This document shows, piece by piece, positions 6,277-13,594 of a stretch of 24,194 nucleotides of DNA (the first letter of the stretch is position 1; every line of letters starts with the position of its first letter). Position numbers and translations under genes: made by a program. The notes beneath the pieces were generated by a model. It was not told the DNA's origin. It saw only the letters and a list, made by a program, of their open reading frames with translations, and searched no databases. This stretch comes from CAIMZW01 sp037133095. Its GTDB lineage: Bacteria; Actinomycetota; Actinomycetes; Nanopelagicales; Nanopelagicaceae. The stretch spans positions 1 through 24,194 of the forward strand of contig JBAXOT010000027.1 of assembly GCA_037133095.1 (NCBI GenBank), written 5' to 3'.

Positions 6277-9200
6277 GTGACGGCAGCAGGATCAGACACC
6301 CCTGGGCAAAACCCTCGGCGAGATTTCGGTAGTTCATTTGGAGCCAACGAATGGCTTGTCGACGAGATGTACGAGCGATTCCTTCAGGATCCGAATTCAG
6401 TCGATAAGGCATGGTGGGACTTTTTCGCTGATTACTCCCCAGCCGGCACAAGTGCCGCAGTAACTACGATGGCCGCATCAAGCTCGCCAACTTTGCCACC
6501 ACTCGCAGGTGCACCCGCCGGCGGCACCCCACCAGAACCCAAGAATTCAGCGAGCGCTTTGCCCACCGTGATTTCCGAGCGCCCCGCCATCAACGTAACG
6601 GCCCCTCAAGTTTCGGCCCCTCCAGTTTCGGCCACTCCAGTTTCGGCCCCTCCAGTTTCGGCCACCTCCCCCACCTTCACTTCTCAGGAGAGCGTTAACC
6701 CAGCGATGACAACTTCACACCCGACTCCAGCCGATCCAGTTGTGAAGCCAATTCCAACTCTCGTGACACCAGGTGCCGCAACGGTCGAACCAATTCGCGG
6801 TGTCGGAGCTCGAGTCGTTCAGAGCATGGAAGCCTCGCTCGGAGTTCCAACGGCGACAAGTGTTCGCGCCATTCCAGCAAAGTTGCTGATCGATAATCGC
6901 ACCGTCATTAACAATCATCTCAAGCGCGCTCGCGGTGGCAAGGTCTCCTTCACCCACCTCATCGGCTACGCGATGATCAAAGCGCTGCGCCAAATGCCAG
7001 AGATGAATGCTTTTTTTACCCAGTCCGAAGGCAAGCCTGCGATCGGTCATCCAGAACATATCAACCTCGGTATTGCCATCGACTTCACCAAGCCAGATGG
7101 AACGCGACAATTACTCGTCCCATCAATTAAGGGTTGCGAGGCGTTGGATTTCGGTCAATTCTGGGCCTCTTATGAAGACACCGTTCGCAAGGCGCGAAAT
7201 GGCGCGCTAACCGTCGATGATTTCGCCGGAACCACCGTCTCCCTTACCAACCCCGGAACTATTGGAACCGTTCACTCGGTACCTCGCCTAGTCGCAGGTC
7301 AAGGCTTAATTCTCGGCGTCGGTGCAATGGATTATCCAGCTGAATTTCTCGGCGCCAATGAAGAAACCCTCGCGCAATTGGCAATCGGCAAAGTCGTCAC
7401 TCTGACAAGCACTTATGACCACCGAATCATCCAAGGTGCGACCTCCGGTGACTTCCTGCGCCGAATTCACGAGATTCTTCTCGGCGGCGACGAATTTTAT
7501 GACGAGATCTTCTCTGCGCTTCGAATTCCTTACGTCCCAATTCGCTGGGTCTCGGATCTGCAATTCTCGAAAGATGATCAGGTCAATAAGACTGCCCGAG
7601 TTCAACAACTTATCAATGCTTATCGGACCACTGGTCACTTGATGGCCGACATTGACCCGTTGGAATATAAACAGCGCACCCATCCAGATCTCGATGTTGT
7701 TACTCACGGACTCTCTTTGTGGGACCTTGATCGCGAATTTGCCACTGATGGTTTTGGCGGCAAGAAGGTTATGCAATTACGACGGATTCTCGGAATTCTT
7801 CGCGACTCTTATTGCCGCACCATCGGGATCGAATACATGTATATGGAAAATCCCGAGGAACGAACCTGGATTCAGGAGCACGTCGAGGTTGGGGCCCCGC
7901 GTGCCCCGCGCGAAGAACAATTGCGAATCTTGCACAAGCTCAATAGCGCTGAGGCTTTCGAATCGTTCTTGCAAACTAAATATGTGGGGCAGAAGAGATT
8001 TTCACTCGAGGGTGGTGAATCCGTCATCCCATTACTCGACGCGATCATTTCAGATTCGGCAGATGTGGGCCTAGATGAGGTCTGTATTGGTATGCCACAC
8101 CGTGGCCGGTTGAATGTGCTCGCTAATATCGCTGGTAAATCCGCTGGCCAAATTTTCCAAGAGTTCGAAGGCCACTATGCCGAAAATCAGGTTCATGGTT
8201 CCGGAGATGTGAAGTATCACTTGGGCACTAAAGGGGTTTTCACCTCCGAGAGTGGCGCCACGACAAAGATTTATTTGGCCGCCAACCCATCGCACCTAGA
8301 GGCTGTTAATCCAGTTCTCGAAGGCATCGTTCGCGCCAAGCAAGATAAATTAAATGTGAGAGACATCTACAGCGTCTTGCCAATATTGGTGCATGGCGAT
8401 GCTTCATTCGCAGGCCAAGGGCTCAACGCTGAAGTACTGAACCTCTCCCAACTTCGCGGCTACCGAACCGGTGGCACGATCCACATCATTATCAATAATC
8501 AAGTTGGTTTCACCACGTCGCCAAGTTCGGCTAGATCTTCAACCTATTCCACAGATGTAGCAAAGATGATTCAAGCACCGGTCTTCCACGTCAATGGTGA
8601 TGACCCCGAGAGCGTTGTCAGAGTCGGTCGACTTGCCTTCGAATACCGCCAACGATTCCACAAAGATGTAGTAATCGACATGGTTTGCTATCGTCGCCGT
8701 GGCCATAATGAAGGCGACGAGCCCAGTTTTACCCAACCGTTGATGTACAAATTGATCGATGCAAAACGCTCTACAAGAAAGTTGTACACCGAAGCCCTTA
8801 TTGGTCGCGGCGATATAACGGTCGAAGAAGCAGAAGAAGTCTTGCGCGACTATCAAACTCAACTCGAAGCCGTCTTTAATGCCGTCCACAATATTCATCC
8901 AGAAGATGATCCAGATTTTATCGTTCTGGATACACCAGAGCCGGAGACCGTCAGCACCGCAGTTGACGAGGAAACGTTACGTAAAATCGCCGCAACTCAA
9001 ATTGCGACTCCAGAAGATTTTGTGGTTCACCACAAACTTCTCCCGCAGTTGCAAAAGCGCACCGAGATGCTCAACGATGGCACCATCGATTGGTCGACCG
9101 GTGAGATGCTCGCCTTTGGTTCGCTGCTTCTCGAAGGTCATCCAATTCGCCTGGCTGGCCAAGATGTACGACGCGGTACTTTCTCTAACCGGCACGCAGT

Positions 9201-10098
9201 CATTATCGACCAGAATTCTGGCGCCCAGTGGACTCCACTTCGTGGCCTCATTTCCGACGAGAACCAATTCTTTGTCTTTGACTCTCTCCTTTCCGAATAT
9301 GCAGCCATGGGATTTGAATACGGATATTCAGTAGAACGTGATAACGCCCTCGTGCTCTGGGAGGCGCAATTCGGCGACTTTGCTAACGGCGCCCAAACCA
9401 TCATTGATGAATTCATCTCTTCTGCCCTGCAAAAGTGGGGCGAACGTTCTGGTGTGGTTCTTCTCTTGCCTCATGGCTATGAAGGCCAAGGGCCAGACCA
9501 CTCCTCTGCCCGCATCGAGCGTTATCTCGCATTGTGCGCGGAACACAATATGACCGTTGCGCAACCTTCAACTCCGGCTTCGTATTTCCATCTGCTGCGC
9601 TGGCATATGAATAATCCGGCACGTCGCCCTCTCATTGTCTTCGAACCAAAATCAATGTTGCGCCTCAAGGCTGCTGCTTCAGCGCTCTCTGATTTCTCGA
9701 CCGGCACTTTCCGACCGCTGATCTCAGATGCTGGAGTAACCAATGCCTCGAGAGTGATCTTCTGCTCGGGAAAGATTTATCACGACCTCGTGGCCGAACG
9801 AACAAAGTTAGGCGAACATTCCACTGCGATTGTTCGCGTCGAGCAGCTCTATCCTTTGCCCTCCGAGGCCATTGCCGAAGAAGCTGCGCGACATCCCAAC
9901 GCGACCTTGCTCTGGGTACAAGATGAACCAGCCAATCAGGGTCCGTGGCCATTTATTGCTCTTAATACTGACGAAGCCCTTGGCGGTCGTGGATTGCGCC
10001 GCGTTTCACGGCGCGCAACTGCTAGCCCTGCCACTGGGAATCATTATGTTCACGAAGAAGAGCAGAAAGCGCTGCTGATGGAGGCGTTTACTCGGTAG
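6277..10098 (+). CDS. kgd: Multifunctional 2-oxoglutarate decarboxylase/dehydrogenase, E2-E1 fusion (Kgd/SucA type)
   Basis: Large thiamine-diphosphate enzyme of the TCA cycle, 1273 residues, in the actinobacterial form that fuses a succinyltransferase (E2-type) catalytic domain to the E1 2-oxoglutarate dehydrogenase. Order: an N-terminal docking helix (FGANEWLVDEMYERFL, about 20-38); a Pro/Ala/Ser/Val linker to about 165; the E2 acyltransferase core with catalytic DHRIIQG at about 381-387; and the E1 domain from about 430, with GMPHRGRLN (606 region), the thiamine-site HGDASFAGQG (706 region) and QVGFTTSP. Length and layout match mycobacterial Kgd. No lipoyl domain is present, as expected for this family; lipoyl groups come from another subunit. 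Start is GTG with GGGAG eight bases upstream. Part of the linker is a fourfold 15-bp repeat. The gene is monocistronic and convergent with sodX. Confidence 0.95.
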   Translation: MTAAGSDTPGQNPRRDFGSSFGANEWLVDEMYERFLQDPNSVDKAWWDFFADYSPAGTSAAVTTMAASSSPTLPPLAGAPAGGTPPEPKNSASALPTVISERPAINVTAPQVSAPPVSATPVSAPPVSATSPTFTSQESVNPAMTTSHPTPADPVVKPIPTLVTPGAATVEPIRGVGARVVQSMEASLGVPTATSVRAIPAKLLIDNRTVINNHLKRARGGKVSFTHLIGYAMIKALRQMPEMNAFFTQSEGKPAIGHPEHINLGIAIDFTKPDGTRQLLVPSIKGCEALDFGQFWASYEDTVRKARNGALTVDDFAGTTVSLTNPGTIGTVHSVPRLVAGQGLILGVGAMDYPAEFLGANEETLAQLAIGKVVTLTSTYDHRIIQGATSGDFLRRIHEILLGGDEFYDEIFSALRIPYVPIRWVSDLQFSKDDQVNKTARVQQLINAYRTTGHLMADIDPLEYKQRTHPDLDVVTHGLSLWDLDREFATDGFGGKKVMQLRRILGILRDSYCRTIGIEYMYMENPEERTWIQEHVEVGAPRAPREEQLRILHKLNSAEAFESFLQTKYVGQKRFSLEGGESVIPLLDAIISDSADVGLDEVCIGMPHRGRLNVLANIAGKSAGQIFQEFEGHYAENQVHGSGDVKYHLGTKGVFTSESGATTKIYLAANPSHLEAVNPVLEGIVRAKQDKLNVRDIYSVLPILVHGDASFAGQGLNAEVLNLSQLRGYRTGGTIHIIINNQVGFTTSPSSARSSTYSTDVAKMIQAPVFHVNGDDPESVVRVGRLAFEYRQRFHKDVVIDMVCYRRRGHNEGDEPSFTQPLMYKLIDAKRSTRKLYTEALIGRGDITVEEAEEVLRDYQTQLEAVFNAVHNIHPEDDPDFIVLDTPEPETVSTAVDEETLRKIAATQIATPEDFVVHHKLLPQLQKRTEMLNDGTIDWSTGEMLAFGSLLLEGHPIRLAGQDVRRGTFSNRHAVIIDQNSGAQWTPLRGLISDENQFFVFDSLLSEYAAMGFEYGYSVERDNALVLWEAQFGDFANGAQTIIDEFISSALQKWGERSGVVLLLPHGYEGQGPDHSSARIERYLALCAEHNMTVAQPSTPASYFHLLRWHMNNPARRPLIVFEPKSMLRLKAAASALSDFSTGTFRPLISDAGVTNASRVIFCSGKIYHDLVAERTKLGEHSTAIVRVEQLYPLPSEAIAEEAARHPNATLLWVQDEPANQGPWPFIALNTDEALGGRGLRRVSRRATASPATGNHYVHEEEQKALLMEAFTR
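6604..6663 (+). repeat. 15-bp tandem repeat, 4 copies, in the kgd linker
   Basis: Four 15-base units start at 6604, 6619, 6634 and 6649 (consensus CCTCCAGTTTCGGCC) with one or two differences between copies. They encode a PPVSA-type pentapeptide repeat at about residues 110-129 of Kgd, in the flexible linker between the N-terminal docking helix and the E2 domain. Confidence 0.92.
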
Positions 10099-10136
10099 CC
10101 AACTTTTGAGAGCGGCTTCTCGTAAGCCTGCCTTTG

Positions 10137-10148
10137 GTGATTAATCAC
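10137..10148. other. 12-bp perfect palindrome between convergent kgd and sodX
   Basis: GTGATTAATCAC is its own reverse complement and lies just beyond the ends of both genes, touching the sodX stop. It has no T-run, so it is not a convincing terminator. A weak five-pair hairpin (GGCTT/AAGCC) lies about 20 bases to the left. Such a short palindrome could be chance. Confidence 0.3.
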
Positions 10149-10474
10149 TAATTTCGGTTCGGGGATTTAGCCTTTCGATATCGAACCAGCACTCTGCCGA
10201 TAACTTCGTCAGATTGCAGGAAGCCCCACGTTCTGGAGTCGGTGCTTTGATTGGAGTTGTCACCTTCGACCCACATCCCCGTTGGCTCGATTCGAGTCAA
10301 CCTTTTGACCTGGATAAAATCCCGTTCACCATTCGCCCTATTGATGCGCTGGATAAGGACGAGTTGGTCCGCCTGAAAAGATCCCCGTCGGGACCAAATA
10401 TTCACCAGCAAGAGATCGCCAGAATTTAGAGTTGGAGACATGGAATCGCCGATTACTTCCAGTCGCCTGATCAT
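10148..10474 (-). CDS. sodX: Nickel-type superoxide dismutase maturation protease (SodX, S26 family)
   Basis: A 108-residue signal-peptidase-like serine protease that removes the propeptide of Ni-SOD, exposing the N-terminal His and Cys that bind nickel. The S26 Ser/Lys dyad is visible: Ser11 in GDSMSPT and Lys57 in IQVKRLTR, followed by the conserved VEGDN box near residues 69-73. Unlike true signal peptidases it has no N-terminal membrane anchor, so it should act in the cytoplasm, as expected for SodX. ATG at 10472-10474 is preceded by GAGGAG. It is divergent from sodN with 122 bases between them, the usual pairing for these two genes, which makes the assignment strong even though the protein is small. 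Confidence 0.9.
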   Translation of the reverse strand: MIRRLEVIGDSMSPTLNSGDLLLVNIWSRRGSFQADQLVLIQRINRANGERDFIQVKRLTRIEPTGMWVEGDNSNQSTDSRTWGFLQSDEVIGRVLVRYRKAKSPNRN

Positions 10475-10530
10475 CTCTGTCTCCTCACAACTCTATCTGC
10501 GACCAAACCCAAAGGGTCCGGCTTTCAAAG

Positions 10531-10558
10531 TTTAACTTTTTCCTAGGCGTAGTAGTCT
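10531..10558 (+). promoter_or_regulatory. Candidate sodN promoter
   Basis: TTTAAC at 10531-10536 and TAGTCT at 10553-10558 are spaced by 16 bases. They lie in the sodX-sodN divergent region about 40 bases before the sodN start, leaving room for a short leader ending in the strong GAGGAGG ribosome binding site (10584-10590). No metal-regulator operator could be identified by eye. Confidence 0.35.
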
Positions 10559-10596
10559 CTCACTGTACGTTTTTCGCGTTACCGAGGAGGAATTCG

Positions 10597-10998
10597 ATGA
10601 AGCTCAATTCACTATTTGCCCCACAACTACAAGGATTCGCGCATTGCGATCTACCTTGCGGAGTTTACGATCCAGCCCAAGCCAAGATTGAAGCACTTTC
10701 AGTCAAAGCAACCATGGAAAAGTATGCCGCCAGCAGCGATCCTGATTTCAAAGCCCGTGCCGTCGCAATCAAGGAAGAGCGCTCTGAGTTGGTCAAGCAC
10801 CATCTCTGGGTTCTCTGGACCGATTACTTCAAAGCCCCTCATTTCGAGGCATATCCGCAACTCAACGGTCTCTTCAATGAAGCCACCAAGTTGGCAGGAG
10901 CCGGCGGAACTAAGGGCACCAATGATGTAGCCGTTGCCGAAAAGTTGCTCACCAAGATCGATGAGATTGCGGAAATCTTCTGGGCCACCAAGAAGTAA
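10597..10998 (+). CDS. sodN: Nickel superoxide dismutase precursor (Ni-SOD)
   Basis: Cytoplasmic superoxide dismutase of 133 residues using nickel. The nickel hook HCDLPCGVYDP is at residues 16-26. After cleavage between Ala15 and His16 the mature enzyme would begin with His1, Cys2 and Cys6, the known nickel ligands. The 15-residue propeptide is about the usual length. The rest is an all-helical bundle, consistent with the hexameric fold, and the mature length of about 118 residues fits the family. The start is fixed by a strong GAGGAGG six bases upstream of ATG. The gene ends well before a clear intrinsic terminator, so it is monocistronic. The divergent sodX supplies its processing protease. 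Confidence 0.96.
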   Translation: MKLNSLFAPQLQGFAHCDLPCGVYDPAQAKIEALSVKATMEKYAASSDPDFKARAVAIKEERSELVKHHLWVLWTDYFKAPHFEAYPQLNGLFNEATKLAGAGGTKGTNDVAVAEKLLTKIDEIAEIFWATKK

Positions 10999-11060
10999 TA
11001 AGAGATTGGTTCTTCTCGCAAGAAGTACTAAGACATAAGAAATTGGAAAGCGATTAACGA

Positions 11061-11096
11061 AATTGACCTCGCGCTATTGCGGGGTCAATTTTTTTT
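11061..11096 (+). terminator. Intrinsic terminator of sodN
   Basis: A 12-pair stem (left arm AATTGACCTCGC at 11061-11072, right arm at 11079-11090, one G-T wobble, loop GCTATT) runs into an eight-T run at 11089-11096. It is about 60 bases after the sodN stop. Its right half is also the 3' end of the convergent thioesterase gene, whose stop codon lies in the loop. Confidence 0.88.
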
Positions 11097-11496
11097 CGGC
11101 CAAGATTCCTTCAGCTGCGGTCCGGGCCATAAACGAAACTCGGTCAACCAATTTGCGCGAAATAGTTGCGCTGGCAATTAACTTTGACTCCTGATTAATT
11201 TCGGCGGCAAAGATAAGGGCGGTTCCACCTCTCTCGATACATGTGGCATGTGCTCGAATTTCAGATCCCACACCGACAGATCCAGCAGCCGAAAAATCAA
11301 TACTTGTTGTTGCGGAAGTTTCACCGCTTGCTAAGAATTCGGCGAGCGCCGCGGTGCACGCGCTCTCCATCAAGTTAATGAGGACGCTGGTGGAAATTAT
11401 GGGAAGGTCGCTGATGTTGCTGGCCACGCAGGTGTCTCCAGCGCGAACGGTTAGGGATGCCATACCAACGCTGCCAACTAACTTCTCGGCGTTCAT
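11074..11496 (-). CDS. Hotdog-fold thioesterase-like protein (FlK family) in the sigR operon
   Basis: About 140 residues from the preferred ATG at 11494-11496, which has GAAGGTG just upstream; a start at 11580 would overlap rsrA and lacks a binding site. The pattern fits the fluoroacetyl-CoA-thioesterase-like (FlK) branch of hotdog proteins: SDLPIISTSVLINLMESACT is the buried helix with its Glu, followed by TSATTSIDFSAAGSVGVGSE, the segment that in FlK reads HLAATPVG, then strands ending in KLIASATISRKLVD. The His of that segment appears to be replaced by Phe, so classical thioesterase activity is uncertain. It follows rsrA closely and should be transcribed with sigR-rsrA, suggesting a role under disulfide stress. 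Its substrate cannot be inferred. Confidence 0.7.
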   Translation of the reverse strand: MNAEKLVGSVGMASLTVRAGDTCVASNISDLPIISTSVLINLMESACTAALAEFLASGETSATTSIDFSAAGSVGVGSEIRAHATCIERGGTALIFAAEINQESKLIASATISRKLVDRVSFMARTAAEGILAEKKLTPQ

Positions 11497-11551
11497 AAAA
11501 TCTGCACCTTCATAAAACAAACTTAGTGCTTTTCTCGGGCTAACGGATTTT

Positions 11552-11983
11552 CTAAAAAGAAAAGTCGCCCCGAATTTCATGTGAAGTCTCGATTATTTGG
11601 GTCACACCATCAACCGTAATTTCAGTTCGAGTGTATTCAGCAAAGAATTGGCTTTGGTTGAACTGGCTGTGGTTGAACTGCCCTGGTCCCAGTTGATTTT
11701 GATAGATCACATTCATCTGGGCGGCAAGATCCTCTGTCTGAGCCACTATTTTTGCTTTGAGATCTTCCGGTGCTAGTTCTTGACATGATCGACTCAAAAG
11801 AGATTGCAGCAGTGAAATTGCAGAACGTTCCTGTGCCAATGTCCCTGCACACGGTGGACATTCTTGAAAATGTAGATTCAATGCTTGCACCTGCCCAAAG
11901 TCTTCAAGTTCATTATCGATAAAGAGAATGATCGCGTGAAGGACGTCATGGCACGCGGTTTCGTGAGGGTTGCCGCAACTCAT
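11552..11983 (-). CDS. rsrA: Zinc-binding redox-sensing anti-sigma factor (RsrA-like)
   Basis: A 143-residue anti-sigma factor of the ZAS family that would bind and silence SigR until disulfide formation releases it. The key site is HFQECPPC, which fits H-X3-C-X2-C at about residues 38-45, preceded by Cys3 and Cys11 (MSCGNPHETACHD), which supply the fourth ligand and redox partner. The start ATG overlaps the sigR stop (ATGA), ensuring matched synthesis. Streptomyces RsrA and mycobacterial RshA are about 100 residues. Here a 40-50 residue C-terminal extension follows, Gln/Asn/Ser-rich, containing a short 15-bp repeat (QFNHS-QFNQS) and ending ITVDGVTQIIETSHEIRGDF. The function of this tail is unknown. 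Confidence 0.88.
   Translation of the reverse strand: MSCGNPHETACHDVLHAIILFIDNELEDFGQVQALNLHFQECPPCAGTLAQERSAISLLQSLLSRSCQELAPEDLKAKIVAQTEDLAAQMNVIYQNQLGPGQFNHSQFNQSQFFAEYTRTEITVDGVTQIIETSHEIRGDFSF
11645..11680 (-). repeat. 15-bp tandem repeat, about 2.4 copies, in rsrA
   Basis: Plus-strand units GCTGTGGTTGAACTG (11666-11680) and GCTTTGGTTGAACTG (11651-11665) differ at one base, and a partial third copy follows to 11645. They encode QFNHS-QFNQS-QF in the C-terminal extension of the anti-sigma factor. Confidence 0.75.
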
Positions 11984-12708
11984 AGCGCGGGCTCCTTTCC
12001 GAATCCGCGATCACGGGCATATTCAGCCAGAGAGGCCCGGAGCAATTTCCGACCGCGGTGTAAACGTGACATTACGGTTCCGGTGGGAACTCCGACGATG
12101 TCACCAATTTCTTTATAGGAAAAGCCTTCAACATCGGCGAGGTAGACCGCCATCCGAAACTCTTCTGGAATCGCAGCTAACGCTCTTTTGATGTCGCCAT
12201 CCGGCAGGTTCTCTAGAACCTCATCTTCGGCAGATTTTCCCTGGTCGCTGGTGTGACTCGAAGCGGCGGCAATTTGCCAATCTTCCAATTCGCCACTGGC
12301 GATTTGGGGTTGGCGTTGAGCTTTTCGGTACGAATTGATAAAAGTCGTGGTCAAGATTCGATACAGCCAAGCCTTGAGATTGGTTCCTGGTTCAAATTGG
12401 TGGAACGAGGTAAATGCCTTGGCAAAGGTATCTTGAACCAGGTCTTGGGCATCATGCTGATTCTTGGTGTACCGCAATGCCGCTGAATAGAGCGGATCGG
12501 TGAAGACCAAGGCATCGCGTTCGAAACGGGCTTTGCGTTCCGCCAGAGATTCGCCATCTCGGGTCACGAGGGCTTTGGTGGTTCCCGCCACGAGCGCGGG
12601 CGAAAGATCAGCGGAAATATCGTTGGAAATATCGTCGGAGATAACGGAGGAAATATCGTTGGAAATATCGGAGGTATCGGTTGGCATCGGGAGTAAGGCT
12701 ACTGCCAT
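11980..12708 (-). CDS. sigR: Redox-stress ECF sigma factor (SigR/SigH group)
   Basis: Alternative sigma factor, 242 residues from the chosen ATG (12706-12708). Region 2 is at about 70-135 (DPLYSAALRYTKNQHDAQDL, LKAWLYRILTTTFINSYR). Region 4 is near the end, with helix-turn-helix YKEIGDIVGVPTGTVMSRLHRGR. This matches the SigR/SigH group that directs the disulfide-stress regulon. A frame starting at the TTG at 12762 is rejected because that codon lies inside the -10 element of a SigR-type promoter; the ATG gives a leader of about 45 bases with a GGCGG-like site. The N-terminus carries a six-fold DISx tetrapeptide repeat (12-bp array) ahead of region 2. The downstream rsrA overlaps by ATGA. The upstream SRAP gene is on the same strand, but the promoter separates the units. 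Confidence 0.92.
   Translation of the reverse strand: MAVALLPMPTDTSDISNDISSVISDDISNDISADLSPALVAGTTKALVTRDGESLAERKARFERDALVFTDPLYSAALRYTKNQHDAQDLVQDTFAKAFTSFHQFEPGTNLKAWLYRILTTTFINSYRKAQRQPQIASGELEDWQIAAASSHTSDQGKSAEDEVLENLPDGDIKRALAAIPEEFRMAVYLADVEGFSYKEIGDIVGVPTGTVMSRLHRGRKLLRASLAEYARDRGFGKEPAL
12601..12678 (-). repeat. 12-bp tandem repeat, about 6.5 copies, at the sigR 5' end
   Basis: The coding strand repeats a unit close to GATATTTCCAAC, giving DTS-DISN-DISS-VISD-DISN-DISA-DLS. Several copies are identical over 9-12 bases and others have drifted. The array lies between the start codon and conserved region 2, in a segment expected to be disordered. Confidence 0.88.
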
Positions 12709-12760
12709 AACTGCCACCGCCTCATCTGAATTTCGCTGATAGTTAACCGTGTACCTGCTC

Positions 12761-12787
12761 AACCACGTTCTCAGGATGGATATTCCC
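12761..12787 (-). promoter_or_regulatory. SigR-type promoter of the sigR operon (GGGAAT-N18-GTT)
   Basis: On the minus strand GGGAAT (12787-12782) is followed after exactly 18 bases by GTT (12763-12761). This matches the published SigR/SigH consensus GGGAAY-N18/19-GTT. Transcription would start near 12755, about 45 bases before the proposed sigR ATG, so the sigma factor should activate its own operon. Confidence 0.8.
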
Positions 12788-12803
12788 CTGACTCAATTCG
12801 CGC

Positions 12804-13535
12804 CTAAAACAGGGTTTCAGGCTCGCCAATGTCCATTGGGGTGATCAGCTCCACCCCGCTGTTCTTAGCGTTATTTACCTTGGCGGCGACTGGCGTAGCC
12901 ATCAACCCCATGGCCGGTTCCGGAATATCCAGCAGATCCATCAACTCCGGCGTCGGCACGCTGCCAAATTTCAACCAGTCACTCCACCGCTCTGGCGGCA
13001 GAAAGGTTGGCATCCGGTGGTGAATGGTGGCTAAAAAATCCACCGCCGGTCTGGTGATCAAGGCTGCGCTCTCCCAGATTTGGCCACTTCCATCGACCCA
13101 TTGGTCCCAGATTCCGGCAAATACCAGAGTGGGTTTGGTGGGGGCAGACGATGAGATGTAGAACGGTTGTTTTGTGGGATAGGGCCCAAGTTCGGTTGCC
13201 CACTCGTAGTAACCACTGGCCGGAATGAGGCAACGTCGGCGAGTAAACGCGTTGCGAAAAGTTGGTTTTTCGGCGACAGTCTCGGTTCGGGCATTGATTG
13301 CTTGGGATTGAGAACGGAGTGCATCAGCCGTGGTTTTACTCCATGGTGCAATTAATCCCCACGATACAGTCGCGAGTTCGCGTTGACCCATCTGATTCTC
13401 CCGAATCAGGTAAATCGATTTCGTCGGTGAAATATTCCAATCAAAGGGCAGAATGGCGCCGGTCAAACCCGCCGTTATCTCAAACTCTTCAATGATTTCA
13501 TCAGGTAATTTGGAGAGGGCATATCGACCGCACAT
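12804..13535 (-). CDS. SOS response-associated peptidase family protein (SRAP, YedK/HMCES-like)
   Basis: A protein of about 243 residues that would form a covalent bond with abasic sites in single-stranded DNA and protect them. The start is set by MCGRYAL: the family needs Cys at position 2, exposed after Met removal, so the much longer frame (to 13736) is not used. Other family marks are INARTETV (about residues 84-91), RRCLIPASGYYEW (active-site region) and IHHRMP (the catalytic His segment, near residue 170). The ATG follows TACGCT by seven bases, suggesting a leaderless transcript. It is divergent from aroA with 59 bases between starts, the same pairing remembered from mycobacteria next to sigH. 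Confidence 0.93.
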   Translation of the reverse strand: MCGRYALSKLPDEIIEEFEITAGLTGAILPFDWNISPTKSIYLIRENQMGQRELATVSWGLIAPWSKTTADALRSQSQAINARTETVAEKPTFRNAFTRRRCLIPASGYYEWATELGPYPTKQPFYISSSAPTKPTLVFAGIWDQWVDGSGQIWESAALITRPAVDFLATIHHRMPTFLPPERWSDWLKFGSVPTPELMDLLDIPEPAMGLMATPVAAKVNNAKNSGVELITPMDIGEPETLF

Positions 13536-13594
13536 GGAGAAAAGCGTACTTGCTGCCCCGCGAGAGGACGAAGCACTCGGGTAGGCTTGCCGAC

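Noticed and set aside
10137..10148. Palindrome as a terminator or operator for kgd/sodX
   Set aside because: It is only 12 bases, AT-rich in the centre with no T-run, and lies at the 3' ends of both genes where an operator is unlikely. It is kept only as a low-confidence feature.
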